Below, one piece after another: positions 1 to 11,733 of a stretch of DNA of 64,000 bases. The position numbers and the translations under genes are program-made. Numbering within the stretch: the stretch's first letter is position 1; the number at the start of each line of letters is the position of its first letter. The stretch is from NCBI GenBank assembly GCA_900088475.1, contig FLMG01000787.1, forward strand, positions 62,001 to 126,000, read 5' to 3'. The notes beneath the pieces were generated by a model, which ran no database searches, had not been told where the DNA came from, and saw only the letters and a program-made list of their open reading frames with translations. Source of the stretch: Hyphochytrium catenoides. Its lineage: Eukaryota; Sar; Hyphochytriomycetes; Hyphochytriales; Hyphochytriaceae.

Positions 1-671
1 CTGCTAGAAGGTGGGTTGCAACTGCTCGATCGCTAGACCGTCAAAGCTGGCTGCGGTCGGGTGTCACGGATGGCTCTCCTACTTCATGGTGTGTCTTATC
101 TTCCTGGATGCATTATCGCTGGTACGCCTACAACCATTCAGCAGCGACTTCCTCGATAGCTAGAATTTGGAGTCGTCTCGCTCCTTTTGGGAGTTATGGA
201 CGCTCGGTCAAATGGTCCCTTATCCTTCTGGATGCTTGCAGACAACGAGGATGTGGAACCGGCCGGCAGTAGGGTGTGAATAGAGAGCACGGCAGCAGCC
301 AGAATTGATCAGCGGCAAGACGACAGGTCCTATCACCTTAGTGGCTTTCTCCATGTTCGGGTACACACTTATATTTGTTGTGAAGGTCTAAGCTCAGGGA
401 GCCCTTGTGACGAAGTGCCCCTTTTACCTCCAAGGAGGATTATTTGTTGTTCTTACTTCCATTTCTAAGCGGGATTGTCTTACAGCATCTGCACAGAGCA
501 AGCCCTAGACTCAGTTTCCTCACTCCACCATGGTCCCAAACCCTAAGCTCGAAACCCGTCGCCCCTGCATCCTCCCTTACGCCGAGCGTGGGCCAGATTC
601 TCATAATAAACAAACTCCAAAGCCTCAAGTGCATCCGCTGTATAGAATTCGGACAAATGGCAAGAAGAGGC
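1..671. other. Left edge, no gene recognised
   Basis: I find no convincing coding exon, RNA gene or repeat here. The open frames on the plus strand from about 444 overlap the last exon of the TMEM14-like gene on the other strand and have no recognisable protein features. The stretch is probably the 3' flank of that gene. Confidence 0.4.
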
Positions 672-1084
672 CTACAAGCTATGCCTCAGGTATCGTTCCC
701 CGTAATACTCAAGCGCGATGGCTCCAGCCACCGCGGTGACTCCTGCTGGAAAGATCTTTCCAGAGGACATGAACCTAGAAAAGAGGGAGTGAGGTGCATA
801 AGCTTACTTTCGAACAGTATTTGACAAGCACGTACTTACCTCCTGGCCATGACGGCCGTAACGACAGAAGAAACTCCGACCGCTATCTGGTAGCCAAGCA
901 GCACCTTCGAATCATCCAGCAGTGAGCCGGAATACAAGAGACCAGCTCCTAGGGAGGCACCGGCGATGAGAGACATCAGAGAGCGCCTCTTCAAAAAGCC
1001 CATTGAACCCCCAAGAACCAACAAGCTGCCTACGATGTAGGCAACCGCCGACTCGCGCCCAAGAAAGTCAAAAGCCGCATCCAT
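672..1084 (-). CDS. TMEM14: TMEM14/FAX family small membrane protein
   Basis: Two exons, 1084-840 and 774-672, with a 65-nt GTAAGT...TAG intron, give a 115-residue protein that ends at TAG. It matches the Tmemb_14 (UPF0136) family. A first helix ends in a GGSMGFLKRRS turn, followed by SLIAGASLGAGLL, two more hydrophobic helices, and the family-typical SGKIFPAG motif in exon 2. Members are four-helix proteins of mitochondrial, plastid or ER membranes. Plant FAX proteins export fatty acids from plastids and animal TMEM14C moves a haem precursor, so the substrate here is open. The ATG at 1084 was chosen because residues upstream in the frame are not family-like. The start faces the SET gene at 1844. 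Confidence 0.85.
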
Positions 1085-1843
1085 TCTTATCATCGACAAA
1101 GCCCAGCAGGATCTGGACAATTAATATGACTTGCGTTGTTTTGGCCTTGGGGTATAATAGAAGAGAAGAGTAAAAGACCTGGAAGAGAGGTTTTCCTTTG
1201 GCTGACTGGTCGTAGCAGGTTAAGAAAGGATGCTCCTTCTGAGTGGTGGCTTCGTCTTCTTGCAACTGGGTGATGAGGAAGAGAATTGCCAGAGATAAAT
1301 CCTAGGGAGGTCTTGAAGGCCTGCATTAGGCCTTAGGCCTCTCTTTGTCGTCTTTCTTTGCGCTGCCAGGTTTTCTTCTGTCTGTTCATTGCTATGAAGT
1401 CTAGGGTAACCCGGTTATGTAGGCTCGGGAAGGTATCAATAATGGATCTATGTAGAAACAGGTACGAGTACTGTACGAAGTATGCGATTTATGGTGAAGT
1501 TGGTATGTGGGTGGGTCTTAGATGGGGACTCATTTGGCTAACTAGGGTGCCATCCTTGTAATGGGACCAGTAGGAAAGACTGATGGCTTTTATAAAGAGA
1601 ATAGTAGGTCCTACCGGCCCAGGAGAGAGGATTTCTATTGTGGTTCTGATGGGTTCTTATGTGGAGCCTCCAGTTGACAGCCGAGTTGGGCGCACAGAGA
1701 CATGTGGGCGCAGGTGGAGACTGGGTAAAACTTGCGCTCAGAGCACGGCAGCAGATGCAAGCACCACGAAGCCTTCATAGCGATCGAATACACTGCAGAT
1801 CCTATATTTCATGTCATCATTTAGGAGGATGAGTTAGAGGTAG
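1085..1843. promoter_or_regulatory. Divergent upstream region of TMEM14-like and SET genes
   Basis: This 759-bp stretch lies between two divergent starts and must contain the 5' regions of both genes. No TATA-like element or repeat stands out. Short open frames here show no domain features. Confidence 0.35.
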
Positions 1844-3724
1844 ATGTCGGAGACGGTAGGGACCATGCCCAAGAGGAGTAAGCGGCCCTCGAGTGGCCGT
1901 GGCGACAATCTAGCCACTTGCAAGACTGCCGAGGGGCCAGCCAGCGTCGACAACAGTCATCTCAACCATTTAAGGCAGGGCCTTCCACTGGAAAAGGTTG
2001 ATGTGCGTCAAGATGCCAAGAAAGGCAGATATCTCCTCGCAACATCGCCATTTAAGCCAGGTGAGGTGATCTTCACCGACACGGCGTTCGTTTATGCCAA
2101 CTGGTATACGTTCAAGTGTATTATGTGTGATCAACCTCATCGTAGTGAGAGCTGTGCTGTGGTGAGAGAAATGTAAGACATTCCTCTTGATCAAAAGTCG
2201 GTTAAATGTCTAAGCCTTTTACTGTCCATCCAGCTTTCCAAGCGACGTAGTTGACCACATTGCGGAGATCGAGGCACAGCTAGTCGACCTGGAAGCGGTG
2301 TCCTCTTTAGACCGCGCCAGGGCGCTAATAAAAAGCTATCAGATGCTAAAGGAAGACATGGTACCACGAGGACTCTGAGATGGTGCCCCCTCCCAATCTC
2401 TATCTGCTACTAACTCTGTGTCGTTCTCCTACTCTACTCCTTTCTATCGCATCCTTACTTCTTCTCCCCATCGCACTCCATAGCTAAATAGTATTCCTCA
2501 CCCTTTCTCCATTTTCTCTGCCTCATAGACCCGACTCGCGTGTTTGGAACCGCTAACTAAAGCTGGGATGGCGCGTAGCTTGGCTTCTATCAAGAAGATC
2601 AAAAAGTCAGATCTACTTAAGCATATTCTTCCTTCGGAGTTATCCAACAAGGAATTGGCATCAGTCCTAAGCGCTTTGAACACAAATTCCCACGAGTTGG
2701 AGGACATTGGAGGGTCTGGACTCTTCCTGCTTGGTTGTCTCATGGAGCATTCCTGCCGCCCCAGCTGCAATTTCGTTACCGACGGCACTTCGTTGACAGT
2801 CATAGCGACGGAAGGTGAGACCAACACGTTCTTTGCTTCGTTGAGCCGAAATAACTGTTCTTCATAGACATCGCAGTCGGGATGCCCCTATCGATTGACT
2901 ATGGCGACTTCTTCTATCGCCCTACGGCAGAGAGACAAGAGGAGTTGCAGCAAACCTATGAGTTTCAGTGCACATGTCCTCAATGCACAACCGAGTTCGA
3001 TAGATGTCGAGCCTTTCAGTGTAACGTCGGCCAATGCGCGGGCCCAGTTTGTCCAAAAGGAAGTGGTCAGAACCTGTCAGATTGGGTCTGCGTTGCATGT
3101 CAGAGAGGCTTAACGTTGAAAGAAAGGAAGGCGTGTCTGGCTGCCGAGTATGATGCGGAAGAAGTGCCTCCCGAATCGTGGGAGGAAAGGCAGAGGGTAG
3201 GTTCGCTTCGTCTTTGCCCTAGCCTCTTGCCCTCACAGTTCCGCTGTTGTTATCTCCAGGTATTGAGAAGAAAAGTCCTGCATCGGACGCATTATCTCCT
3301 ATTCTGGCCTTTAGAGGCTTTGGCTAAAGACATGGCAGAGAACCGGCTAGAATATGCTCAAGATGAGATTCTCCAAGTGTGGCAGGAGGTCCTAGCCAAC
3401 ATCGAGGTCGTCCTGCCTCGGTGGCATGAAGAAAAGGGTGTTTATTACGATGGTTATGCGCAGGTCCTCATCACGCTTGGAGACATTCAAGGAGCGAAGG
3501 CTGCGTACGGTCGTGCCTTTGAGATCTACAAGATGGCGACTGGTCTGTCCTCCAAGGCTGCTGGACAAGTGCAGCGTCTCTACGAGAGGACACCTGAGAC
3601 TGTAGAGGAGATGATGTTCCACTATAAGAACATACAAGACGCCATAGAGGAGATGCACTATCAGGAGCACAACGAAGGTTTGGAGGAGGTAAACCGGGCA
3701 CGGGGTGCTCTGCACATTTCATAA
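1844..3724 (+). CDS. SMYD-like SET domain protein
   Basis: Five exons (1844-2172, 2234-2360, 2529-2814, 2868-3196, 3260-3724) join in phase to 511 residues. The SET core shows EHSCRPSCNF (the NHxC-type cofactor/substrate motif), then SIDYGDFF, then the post-SET cysteines in FQCTCPQC followed by further C-x-x-C pairs. A helical C-terminal tail resembles the TPR-like end of SMYD lysine methyltransferases. Where SMYD proteins carry a MYND zinc finger inside the SET fold, only CIMC and one further Cys are visible before a helical stretch, so the finger is degenerate. The last intron (3197-3259, 63 nt) keeps the frame open if retained. The substrate is unknown. The gene is convergent with the phosphatase gene. 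Confidence 0.8.
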
Positions 3725-4040
3725 CTTGTATGAGAGGACTCCTATTCCTCGAAGGCAAAGAGATGAGGAATAGACTAGAGGGCGTGAGAATGGTAGACTG
3801 AATTACCGGCGACGGTAAGAGGAAAAATCACGACAGGCGAGGATCCAGACTCTTGTGCATATCCTTATAGTTTGCCTTTATTTATTTTGCTGTTGCTAGT
3901 CTTTGATACCTCCCACTATGCCTATCAATCTGTTTTCTGACTAATGCTGAGACTTATGCTATCCGAGACCCAATCTCGCTTACATCGAAGTTGCAAAACG
4001 ATACCATGCACGACATACAGAAGGGTTCTTTCAACGGTGC
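3725..4040. other. Convergent intergenic region
   Basis: This 316-bp stretch separates the 3' ends of the SET and phosphatase genes. I see no gene in it; it should hold both 3' UTRs. Confidence 0.4.
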
Positions 4041-5252
4041 TCAGCAGTCGATAGCTGGACCTGGCAAGAGGGGGATTTTCTTGCAGTATATTCTCTCCTG
4101 GCCCCCAGTGGTCGCCACATCATAAGTGACAAAATAGGCCTTCATATAGTTGCTTGTCATTTGAAGATCCGTGAAGGCGTAAACTGAGCGTTCCGGTGCC
4201 CAAAGGGTGGTGATATCGCCATCAGGAGGCAACCTTCCAGCATGTGCATCTAGCCGTATGCCACCGCCAGCACCGTTCATCAGGATATGGACTCTGGCAC
4301 GCTTGCTATAGTCGTGAGCAGTGCTGTGGGTGTGCCCACACATCCATACGTGTGCTTGTCCAAGGACAGTTTGAAGGAGAGTCTCAAGTTCAATGCCACC
4401 AATGTGCCTAGAGGGTCAGTAGTGACTGTTGACGACCTTCCAAGTGGCGTTTGAGTTTCTTAGGTCCGACGCTAGCTGCTCCATACCCTCAAAGAAGTGC
4501 TTCTTCAACACATCTCTGCATCCCATGAACGTTTCTTTGGGAATACCACTCAGCCTATCAGCACACTCCCGGTAACCCTCCTTCTGACAACAGATGCTTC
4601 CAGTGTTCGCAAGGTTGGTGTCTACATTAAAGACCTCGACAGAGACTCGGGACTGTGGTGACTCGTAGTACCGCTTGTAATAGGGACCATCATACGTCAG
4701 GCGTCCGGATCCTGTCTTGCGCGCGCTGTATGTCTGAGTGGCTGTGTGGTACATAAGGACAGCATCCATGGCTTCCTGTCTGCTCTGGCAAGGCACGTGC
4801 CATCGGTCGTGGTCTGCGCTTGTGCCTGGGTCCCTACCACATAGAAACGCGTTGCCGCCAATGTCGTGGTTACCCATAGTCACAAGGAAGGGTACCGTTG
4901 CAAGGCTTGGCGCTGAGTAAACTAGCTCAAAGGCTTCGCGAAACTTTTCGTGGTTAGGATGTGCCAAGCCGCCCCAATAGAAGTTGTCTCCATGCGTTAT
5001 TACCGCTGATAGACCTTGTTGCTGCTCCGCCGCAGCATATTTTCCCATGAGTTCTGCCAGGTTCTTTTGCGCATCCTTTGCCGCGAGGGTCTCTGTGTTT
5101 GTGTTGCCCCAATCTCCGATACCGAACAGCCGTAAGGACGGTTGCTCAAGCTCTTCATCAGTGACGGCATATGCCTTTTCTCCCCACGAACCCAATACAT
5201 GCATTGCGACACCACACAGTAATAGAGGTGACAATGATCGCGACAGCTTCAT
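4041..5252 (-). CDS. Purple acid phosphatase-like, interrupted by in-frame TGA
   Basis: The protein starts with a signal peptide (about residues 1-24) and carries all five metallophosphatase blocks of purple acid phosphatases in order: GDWG (D47), HGDNFY (D87, Y90), GNHD (N126, H127), VVNSHY (H277) and GHTHS (H307, H309, counting the stop as one position). The dinuclear metal site is therefore complete, and the enzyme would hydrolyse phosphomonoesters in the secretory pathway or outside the cell. A TGA at 4418-4416 sits directly after NSHY. The frame continues unbroken through the last block to a TGA at 4043-4041. No intron of plausible length removes the stop without deleting the metal-ligand histidine. 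It could be a recent nonsense mutation, an assembly error, readthrough or a recoded UGA. Confidence 0.8.
4416..4418 (-). other. In-frame TGA codon within phosphatase gene
   Basis: On the minus strand the codons read AGT CAC TAC TGA CCC TCT AGG CAC ATT GGT. The family-like sequence continues in the same frame on both sides. The position falls between the fourth and fifth metal-ligand blocks. Confidence 0.9.
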
Positions 5253-7189
5253 ATTATTTGTAATGGTCGCCTGGGCGGTAGTAGCTCGTAGATAAATGTG
5301 CCGAACTGTGCACTTCTTTCCCTTTATTGTTTTGAAAGCTGGAGTTAGTTGAATCTTGCGAGCAGGATTTGCTTGATGAGAAGGAAGAGGGAGGAGGATG
5401 TGGACTGGACGGCGCTAATTGTGGACTGATGCAAAAGATCGGTGACATCCTCGTCCAGAGCTTTCTGGCAGTAGACAATCCGTACAAGCAAGATTAGCGG
5501 TGCACCAGCCATGCAACAATTGCTAACATACAAGAAGCAACCGCAGTGATTATTAAGGTTGGTCCAGACCTCGGACGCGCTTGAGACCTTGGACGCACTT
5601 GACCAGAACTCTTACAGTTGGACAACACGGAGAGGCTAGTGCATGTCGCCACACTTCCTCTCTAAAGGCACCGGCTCTCTTGTTGTCATTATCTACCGGC
5701 ACTACTCTACTACTAGTGAAGAAAGATTTGTTGAATAGAAGAAAGTGGGAGGTTGCGTCATGCGTCTCTTAGTACTAGGGCCTAATAACAAGAAGCTCAT
5801 CAGCTCCCCCTGAGCTCTCCCTCATACGAAGCCGCCAACAAGAATACCTAAGTAAGACGAAGGCGGATCGATGATGAGATCGTAAGTTGGGAAGTTGCTG
5901 GAGCCTCTACAGCTTGAGGTTCTCCTCCTCCTCCAGTCTTCTTCTGTCACAAACAGAATAGAAGAAGCATGTAAAAGTGAGGAGGAGGACATCAAAATAG
6001 CAAGAAGCGATGGTATTGATGACTGTATGTGACGGTGGCCAAGACTAAGATGCTGTGAAGGCGATGATTGTGTCAGCTTCCGCAAAAACACGAGGATGAT
6101 GTTGCTGCTGTGACCAATATAGCGAGTTCGTTATCATCTTCTTGATTGGCGGGTGGCCGAAGCCATGGACCCTCAGTAGCATTACCTCCTCCAGTATATA
6201 TTGGTGGTGTACGGAAGGAATGATGATACGACAGTGCTGAGATTTTGATGGCAGCTGAGTTTATTGTCTTAGTCGATACAGCCAGACTTCAGGCAGAGCG
6301 GCGCAAAGGGCAGCATAAGGTGGACGCGGAGCGACGACATTGGTTATTACATGGTATGGGGCTAAAGAGCCGTATCAAGAGCTCCTCCTCTCAGAGCATG
6401 GCAGCTGCCACCGCCGCCAAGGGAGCCACTTCAGTGCCGCATCATCTCTTTAGCTGCCACTTGTTGCTCGTGTGATGGCCCACAGGAGCGCCTTTAAAAG
6501 CCCCACAGCTGCGGCAGGAGGTTTCGGTCATGAGAATCTCCTCGAATAAAACGTACTCCGCACGAGTTAGATAGTAGTCACCTCGATGATGGCCCCAAAC
6601 CGAGGTCCGTTCGCTTCTTCTCTTCTTCCAAGCCTGAAGCCGCAGCAGCAGCGAGGAATGGATGGCACAACAAGGCAACAAGGAATGGATGCAGCAGACT
6701 TCACTCTGCTCTTCTTCCTCTACAAAGCTTCCCGTCACCACAGCTTATCCAGCCGCAGTGCAGTGCAGTATCCGGTGCCACTCCACCATTGTGTCCAAGA
6801 GGCTAAGAATCATCCTTTTGAAGATTCAACAGAATAAGAAAGGGTATGAGGGGGGTATCGAGAGGGTGGTGGAGGGAGGGGTTGCAGGGTGTGTGGTCAC
6901 GGATTAGTCATATTCTAGCCATTATAGACCAAGGATTAGGAGGCAACCCCCCCCCGGCGTAGAAGTCATTCCCCACATCCCTCACTCCATTCTCCTCTCT
7001 CGTGTCATCAGTCATCAAGACATCACATTCAATGATCAATTACCACCAGACAACCGACACAAGATAGTCCTAATCTACGACCTTCACACAGCACAGCGGA
7101 TGAACCTCTCCCATCCCAATAATAGAGGAGTCTACATCCAGAAGAACCTGACGCATAGAACTACTCTCCTCTTTCCCCTAGTTTGTGTG
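5253..7189. promoter_or_regulatory. Divergent intergenic region, low complexity in places
   Basis: This region of about 1.9 kb lies between the divergent phosphatase and kinase-like genes. It has clusters of CAG/GCA-rich and GGA-rich sequence (about 5,880-6,000 and 6,390-6,680) and a run of nine C near 6946-6954. Open frames here translate to Ser/Leu/Arg-rich low-complexity peptides without domains, so I call no gene. Confidence 0.35.
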
Positions 7190-8289
7190 ATGACAGTGGA
7201 AGAAGGGAGCGCCGGTTGCCGCAGATCATCTAGGAAGCGGCTGCGGCGAACAGCGCAGGAGCAGCAGTTATTATTGGGGTCGCCTGATGACCATGACGAC
7301 GCGGCGGCAGCGGGACCTGGCCCCCATTGCACGCTGATGGTGAACGCAAAGAAGAAGAAACGCCGGCACAATAGCGACGGAGGTTTAGCATTATCATGCA
7401 AAACAGGATCTATCATCGGCGATCGTGTCACCTCTCCTCGTCCTCCACCTCCACCTCGAAGTCAGTCAAAACGTCAGAGCACAAAAAGAGGAAAGGGCAT
7501 CCAAGCCCTTCCTAAAGATACACTCATAATCAATGAACCGCAGCAGAAGTCTTCCCATAATGAAGAAGATCAAGGAGGACTAGACCACAGAGCTGCGCCT
7601 ACGTATACTATCCCTGTTGCCGTGAGTCAGAGGGAGGACTACTATCCGCTTGTGCCTTTAGCCAGTCTCCCGCACAACTTACTAAGGCAACGGAGCAGCG
7701 CTCTTGACTTCTTTCCATCACCAAAAACAGAGGGCTTTGCNNNNNNNNNNNNNNNNNNNNNNNNNNNNNNNNNNNNNNNNNNNNNNNNNNNNNNNNNNNN
7801 NNNNNNNNNNNNNNNNNAGTGTTCAAAGCCGAGTTTGAGGGCATTTCAGCGGCTTGGAAGCCAGCATATCTTCGCTCGTCGCCTGGCGTGCTCTTCTTTA
7901 ACAGCGAGACTCGAGCGTATAAGCGGCTGAATGAGTTAGGAGTGCACTTTGTTCCTCGACTTCTTTTCTCAGGCGTCTGGCAGACAAAGGTAGGGCGCCA
8001 GGACGAGTTGACGAGACTCTTGGTGACGACCGCTGTTGAAGGATCTCCCAGGTACAACAGCTGGACATTGAGACAAGCAAAGAATGTAGAAGCAGTATAC
8101 AAGCTGTTGCATGAGAAATACTATATAGTCCATGGAGTGCCTGTGGAGCGGAATATCTTGTTCACAGAAGATGACGAGGTCCATCTCGTCGATTGGGCCA
8201 ATTTTAGGGAGTGTGTCGGCACAAATGACCCTCTAATCCGCAAAGAACAACAGCAAGTATCAAGGCTTATAAAGACGATGACTCAATAA
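7190..8289 (+). CDS. Kinase-like protein lacking the HxD Asp; interrupted by gap
   Basis: The N-terminal part (from ATG 7190, or in frame from 7100) is a basic, proline-rich, low-complexity segment that runs into 77 N at 7741-7817. After the gap the C-terminal 157 residues resemble the small protein-kinase-like fold of the Bud32/APH type. There is a candidate lysine in AAWKP, an ETRAYKRL helix giving the alpha-C Glu, HGVPVERNILF in place of the catalytic loop, and LVDWANF in place of DFG. The expected HGD/HRD aspartate is Val, while the later Asn is kept, so activity is doubtful. The frames before and after the gap differ by the given gap length, so the gap size or an intron there is unresolved. 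Fungi and oomycetes have many such proteins of unknown role. Confidence 0.5.
7741..7817. other. Assembly gap (77 N)
   Basis: A run of N inside the kinase-like gene hides what should be the start of the kinase-like fold (the nucleotide-loop region). Confidence 1.
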
Positions 8290-9354
8290 AGTAGCTAAGA
8301 ATCATCCATCGTTCAGCAGGCGACGAGATTCTTCCGTTGTTGGCATTAGAACATCTAACCCACAAGGCTGGCTGGACTCTGTAGGCTTCTTTTGTCTGCC
8401 TAATAATTCATGGCTTTGCTGACGGCGTCTTATCGTGCCAGCAGCGGCATTCACTAAGTCTCTTGTTGTTACTCCCTCTGTCATACAGCTATTGTCTCAA
8501 CCCGTCCTATAAGCGACCCTTTGATTCAATGATCATAGACCACTCCTGCATATTGCATATCCTCCCTGCTTTCCCTTGCCTTCTTCCTACATTTGCCTCT
8601 AGAGTATCCTTCTCGACCAAGACATATCTGCGATAATACTACCGGTGCAGAAGTCGTCTTGCAGCAGCACCTTGACCGTTTAGTAGACATCTCCCACAAC
8701 CCGACGTTAAGTGGCGCGCATTTGAGCTGGAACCGATTTTGCCAAGAAATAGTCACAGTCTCCATGCAGAGTGGCTTTTATATAGCCAGGCTGTGGTGGA
8801 TATGAGTCTTGCCGTCGTACTGTCGTTCAAGGTTTAGTCGGGGGACGCAAGCATAGTTCAGAAGCACAGACTTCTGACATCTGTAATGCTTTTATGGGAG
8901 AGAAGTTAAAGCGAAGTCAAAACATAGCCGGCGTCCTATCTGCATAACGTAATAGTTTAATAGGTCCTCCTTGAATGGCCCAGCAGGAAGCCTGGTAAGC
9001 TCCACCCCGTTTTCCGAACGAGGTTAGAATCCTGTATCCTTCGGTGACGCATGCTGAATGATCTGTCGAAACATTTTCAGAGCCATTTCTGGTGCATCTG
9101 CAGGGACCCTGTGCAACGGAAACCCAATGGGTTTTGTCAAAGAAGTCCAGCCGATGTCGTACGTGCATAATACTTCGAGACGTCAGGGAAGAAAGGGAGC
9201 AAAACTTAAGTAGACAGAATAAAGGGGAAAGACAATTAAGCCCAGACAGCTACTTGCCCGACCGAGGATGGCGTTGAGGAAGTCAAGGGGTGAGCATACG
9301 AGGAGCGAGTGAGCGAGAGAAAGAAAAGCTCTGGCATAGAACATTGCGGCGGCC
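8290..9354. other. Convergent intergenic region
   Basis: About 1.06 kb lies between the 3' ends of the kinase-like and carboxypeptidase genes. No gene is recognised. On the minus strand at about 9240-9285 the frame-only peptide LDFLNAILGRASSC resembles the tail of serine carboxypeptidases, but no AG acceptor links it. Confidence 0.35.
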
Positions 9355-11119
9355 TTACATGTGTCCAGCCATCATAATCCAGTAGAACTCAAAATTTTGG
9401 AACCTCTTGACGAAACCGTCAGGCATTATGCTACTGTCCTTCAGATTCTTGGCACCACTAGCGTAGAGAGGGGTGCGTATGCTATTCCTGAAGTATGGCA
9501 AACCAGGCCATTCTAGCCTGTCAATCCAGGCTTCTGTGCCCAGTGTGTTGCAAATAAGGTCCAGCTGGCCTTCATAGACGGTCACCTTGATTCGGCCGTC
9601 CCTCAGAAGGGAGTCTACACTGGCCCTGCCCCTCACTACAGGCCTCATGAAGTCCTCCCTTAGTTTACCAAAAACTTTGGCGGAGGAGACTGAGAAGGTT
9701 ACTGAGTCAGGAATCTTCGGCTTCCCCTCATCCGAATTAAAATGAGCTCTAATGACCGTGTTTATGTACTGCGTCAGCTTTTTCTCGTCGAGAATAGGGT
9801 CCTTCTTCCTGTGGATCGAATAGTAGAAGGGGTCAAAGTCCACGGCAGCAATGATCTGCTGCTCTATCTCTTCCCATATCTTGGTGGCAAGAGTTCCATT
9901 GCCGTTATGTAGCGCCATTTCACACTTTGATGATGCCTTGGCGAGTTCCATATCAGTCCTGTCGTCAATCCACCCAAGTGCTTTAAGATATGGGCCCCAG
10001 CTCTTGACATAATCTGGACGACGAACACACGCTACAACGTCAGACTGAGTAGCAAGGTTATATGACATGGAAGTTAGCTGACCTATAGGGGATATCCAGC
10101 TATCGCCAAGAGCGATACCTTCGAAGTTAATCCGTATCTCTCCTAGCGTTATAGCACGAAGTAGGGTTTGAGCGAATCCAACTGTCATTTTGCCTCCGTA
10201 GCTCTCCGAAAAGATAAATAGAGATGTTTCCTGAAAAGCTGGGTGCTTATTAAGAAATTGCTTGAAGAATGACAGTAGGTCTGTGGCAATTTGGTCATTG
10301 TCTCTGGCGTATAAGTCTTCACTGTCCGCATAGCTGAATCCAGTGCCAACAGGGCTATCAATGAACAAGAGATTGGCATCCTTGGCCCACGTGTGTACTC
10401 GGGCCTTTTCTTCTATCTCTCCGGTCTCTGGATTGAGCTCAATAGAGCGTGGCCCAATCTCCGCAAAGTTTCCAAAGCCTACGGAACTGGCACCCGGCCC
10501 TCCCTGTCGCCCTGGGTAAGTAGAAGCAGAAAACTGCATTCACATTCAAATTGAACCAACCTGAAGCCAGATCACCAAAGGAGCTTTCGCCCTCATCTCC
10601 TTGTTGAGACAGCCATACATTACGTAAAAAAGGTGGGCCCCTTAGTCAAGAAAGCGGGCTATTGTTTAGTGTCCGTGCGGTTTCATTACTTCCAAGAAGA
10701 AGAATCCATTCGCTTACCTTCCCTGACATCAATATATCCCCAGTCCTCATCCTCAATGGTCAAGTTCGGCAAGGAGACTTCATTAAGTTTAACCTCCGCC
10801 TTATCGACAGAAGCTGGGAATGTAGATCCGCCATCACTTTCGAAGTGCTTTACCCCAACATCTTGCATTCGCAAGTAGCCGTTGGTCTCGTCATCTCTCT
10901 TAGTCTCAACAATGGAACTGTCAGTAGCAGCACCAGGCTAATGGGGTTTGTCAGAATAGTATCTCCAGACAGTCCTTCTGGCACTGCCCTTTTGGCTCTT
11001 ACCTCGTGACCTTTTTCTGAAAATACTTCTGACAGCGCTTCCAGCTCCAGGCTTAGCCCATCCTGACGTCCTACTGATAGTACCACCAGAGTAAGGGCCA
11101 ATCCTCTGTATAGCATCAT
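9355..11119 (-). CDS. SCPEP1: Serine carboxypeptidase, family S10 (SCPEP1-like)
   Basis: Four exons (11119-11003, 10904-10718, 10640-10561, 10503-9355) give 510 residues. The start MMLYRGLALTLVVLSVG is a signal peptide. The S10 blocks are WLQGGPGASSVGFGNF (oxyanion hole), SPVGTGFSYAD, ESYGGKM with the nucleophile Ser, ALGDSWISP (typical of the retinoid-inducible carboxypeptidase branch), an Asp in the LDLICN block and the catalytic His in MAGHM. It should trim C-terminal residues of peptides in the secretory or lysosome-like compartment. The exon 1/2 junction was placed at GAG|ACT to keep phase; a nearby AG is possible. The protein stops right after AGHM, so the usual 20-25-residue tail is missing or lies in an unresolved exon. 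Confidence 0.9.
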
Positions 11120-11733
11120 CTTTCCCGTCCTGGCGATGCAGAGATTTTCGATGTTGTCTCAATCTTTTCTACTTATCACAGCGTTGGCTAGCCCTCGTGC
11201 GGCGCATGAGATAGATGTCTTAACCGCTTTCTTAGCATCGAAAAATGCCATCATCAATCATCAGAACCGCGCTCAACCCAAACTCCAGATTGAAGATCAG
11301 ATGAAGCAAAGATTCCATGAGGTTACAGATCATTGGAGTTAGCGGCTCCTGTCAAGATTATGGGTTACCGATAACTAGTGATCAAATAGTTTTGATTCGA
11401 TTGTGATATAGATTTTTGTTCGTTTCGTTCTTGGCACTCACTCGTCTTTCTTGCCGCCACCATCACACCATCAGCAGCAGCAGCAACGCACTGGCCATCA
11501 TGATTGCCGTGATCTCACATCGGTGCCTTCAAACCAAAGCTAACCCATGCTGATGCTACTGCTGTTGATTGAGCTACCAGAGGCTGATTATTACCTCTCT
11601 CGCACAGTCGATAAGAACACTTCGTCGCCAGGCTATAAATAAGGATGACGGTGTAGGCTTTCAGAGAACAAGGCTGTCCCTTAATAGTCGGGAAGATTTG
11701 ACTGCCGGTTCTGGTCGTTAACAGGCAAGAAAG
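11120..11733. promoter_or_regulatory. Divergent upstream region of carboxypeptidase and DRC9
   Basis: This 614-bp stretch lies between divergent starts. A short GCAGCA-rich patch sits near 11470-11490. Nothing else is recognised. Confidence 0.35.

Noticed and set aside
444-824. 126-codon plus-strand ORF
   Set aside because: It overlaps the well-supported last exon of the TMEM14-like gene on the other strand and shows no features.
4041-5252. Global reassignment of TGA to an amino acid
   Set aside because: TGA is the natural end of the ELG1-like and PhyH-like genes and the unidentified gene at 25.3 kb, and no other conserved domain has an internal TGA.
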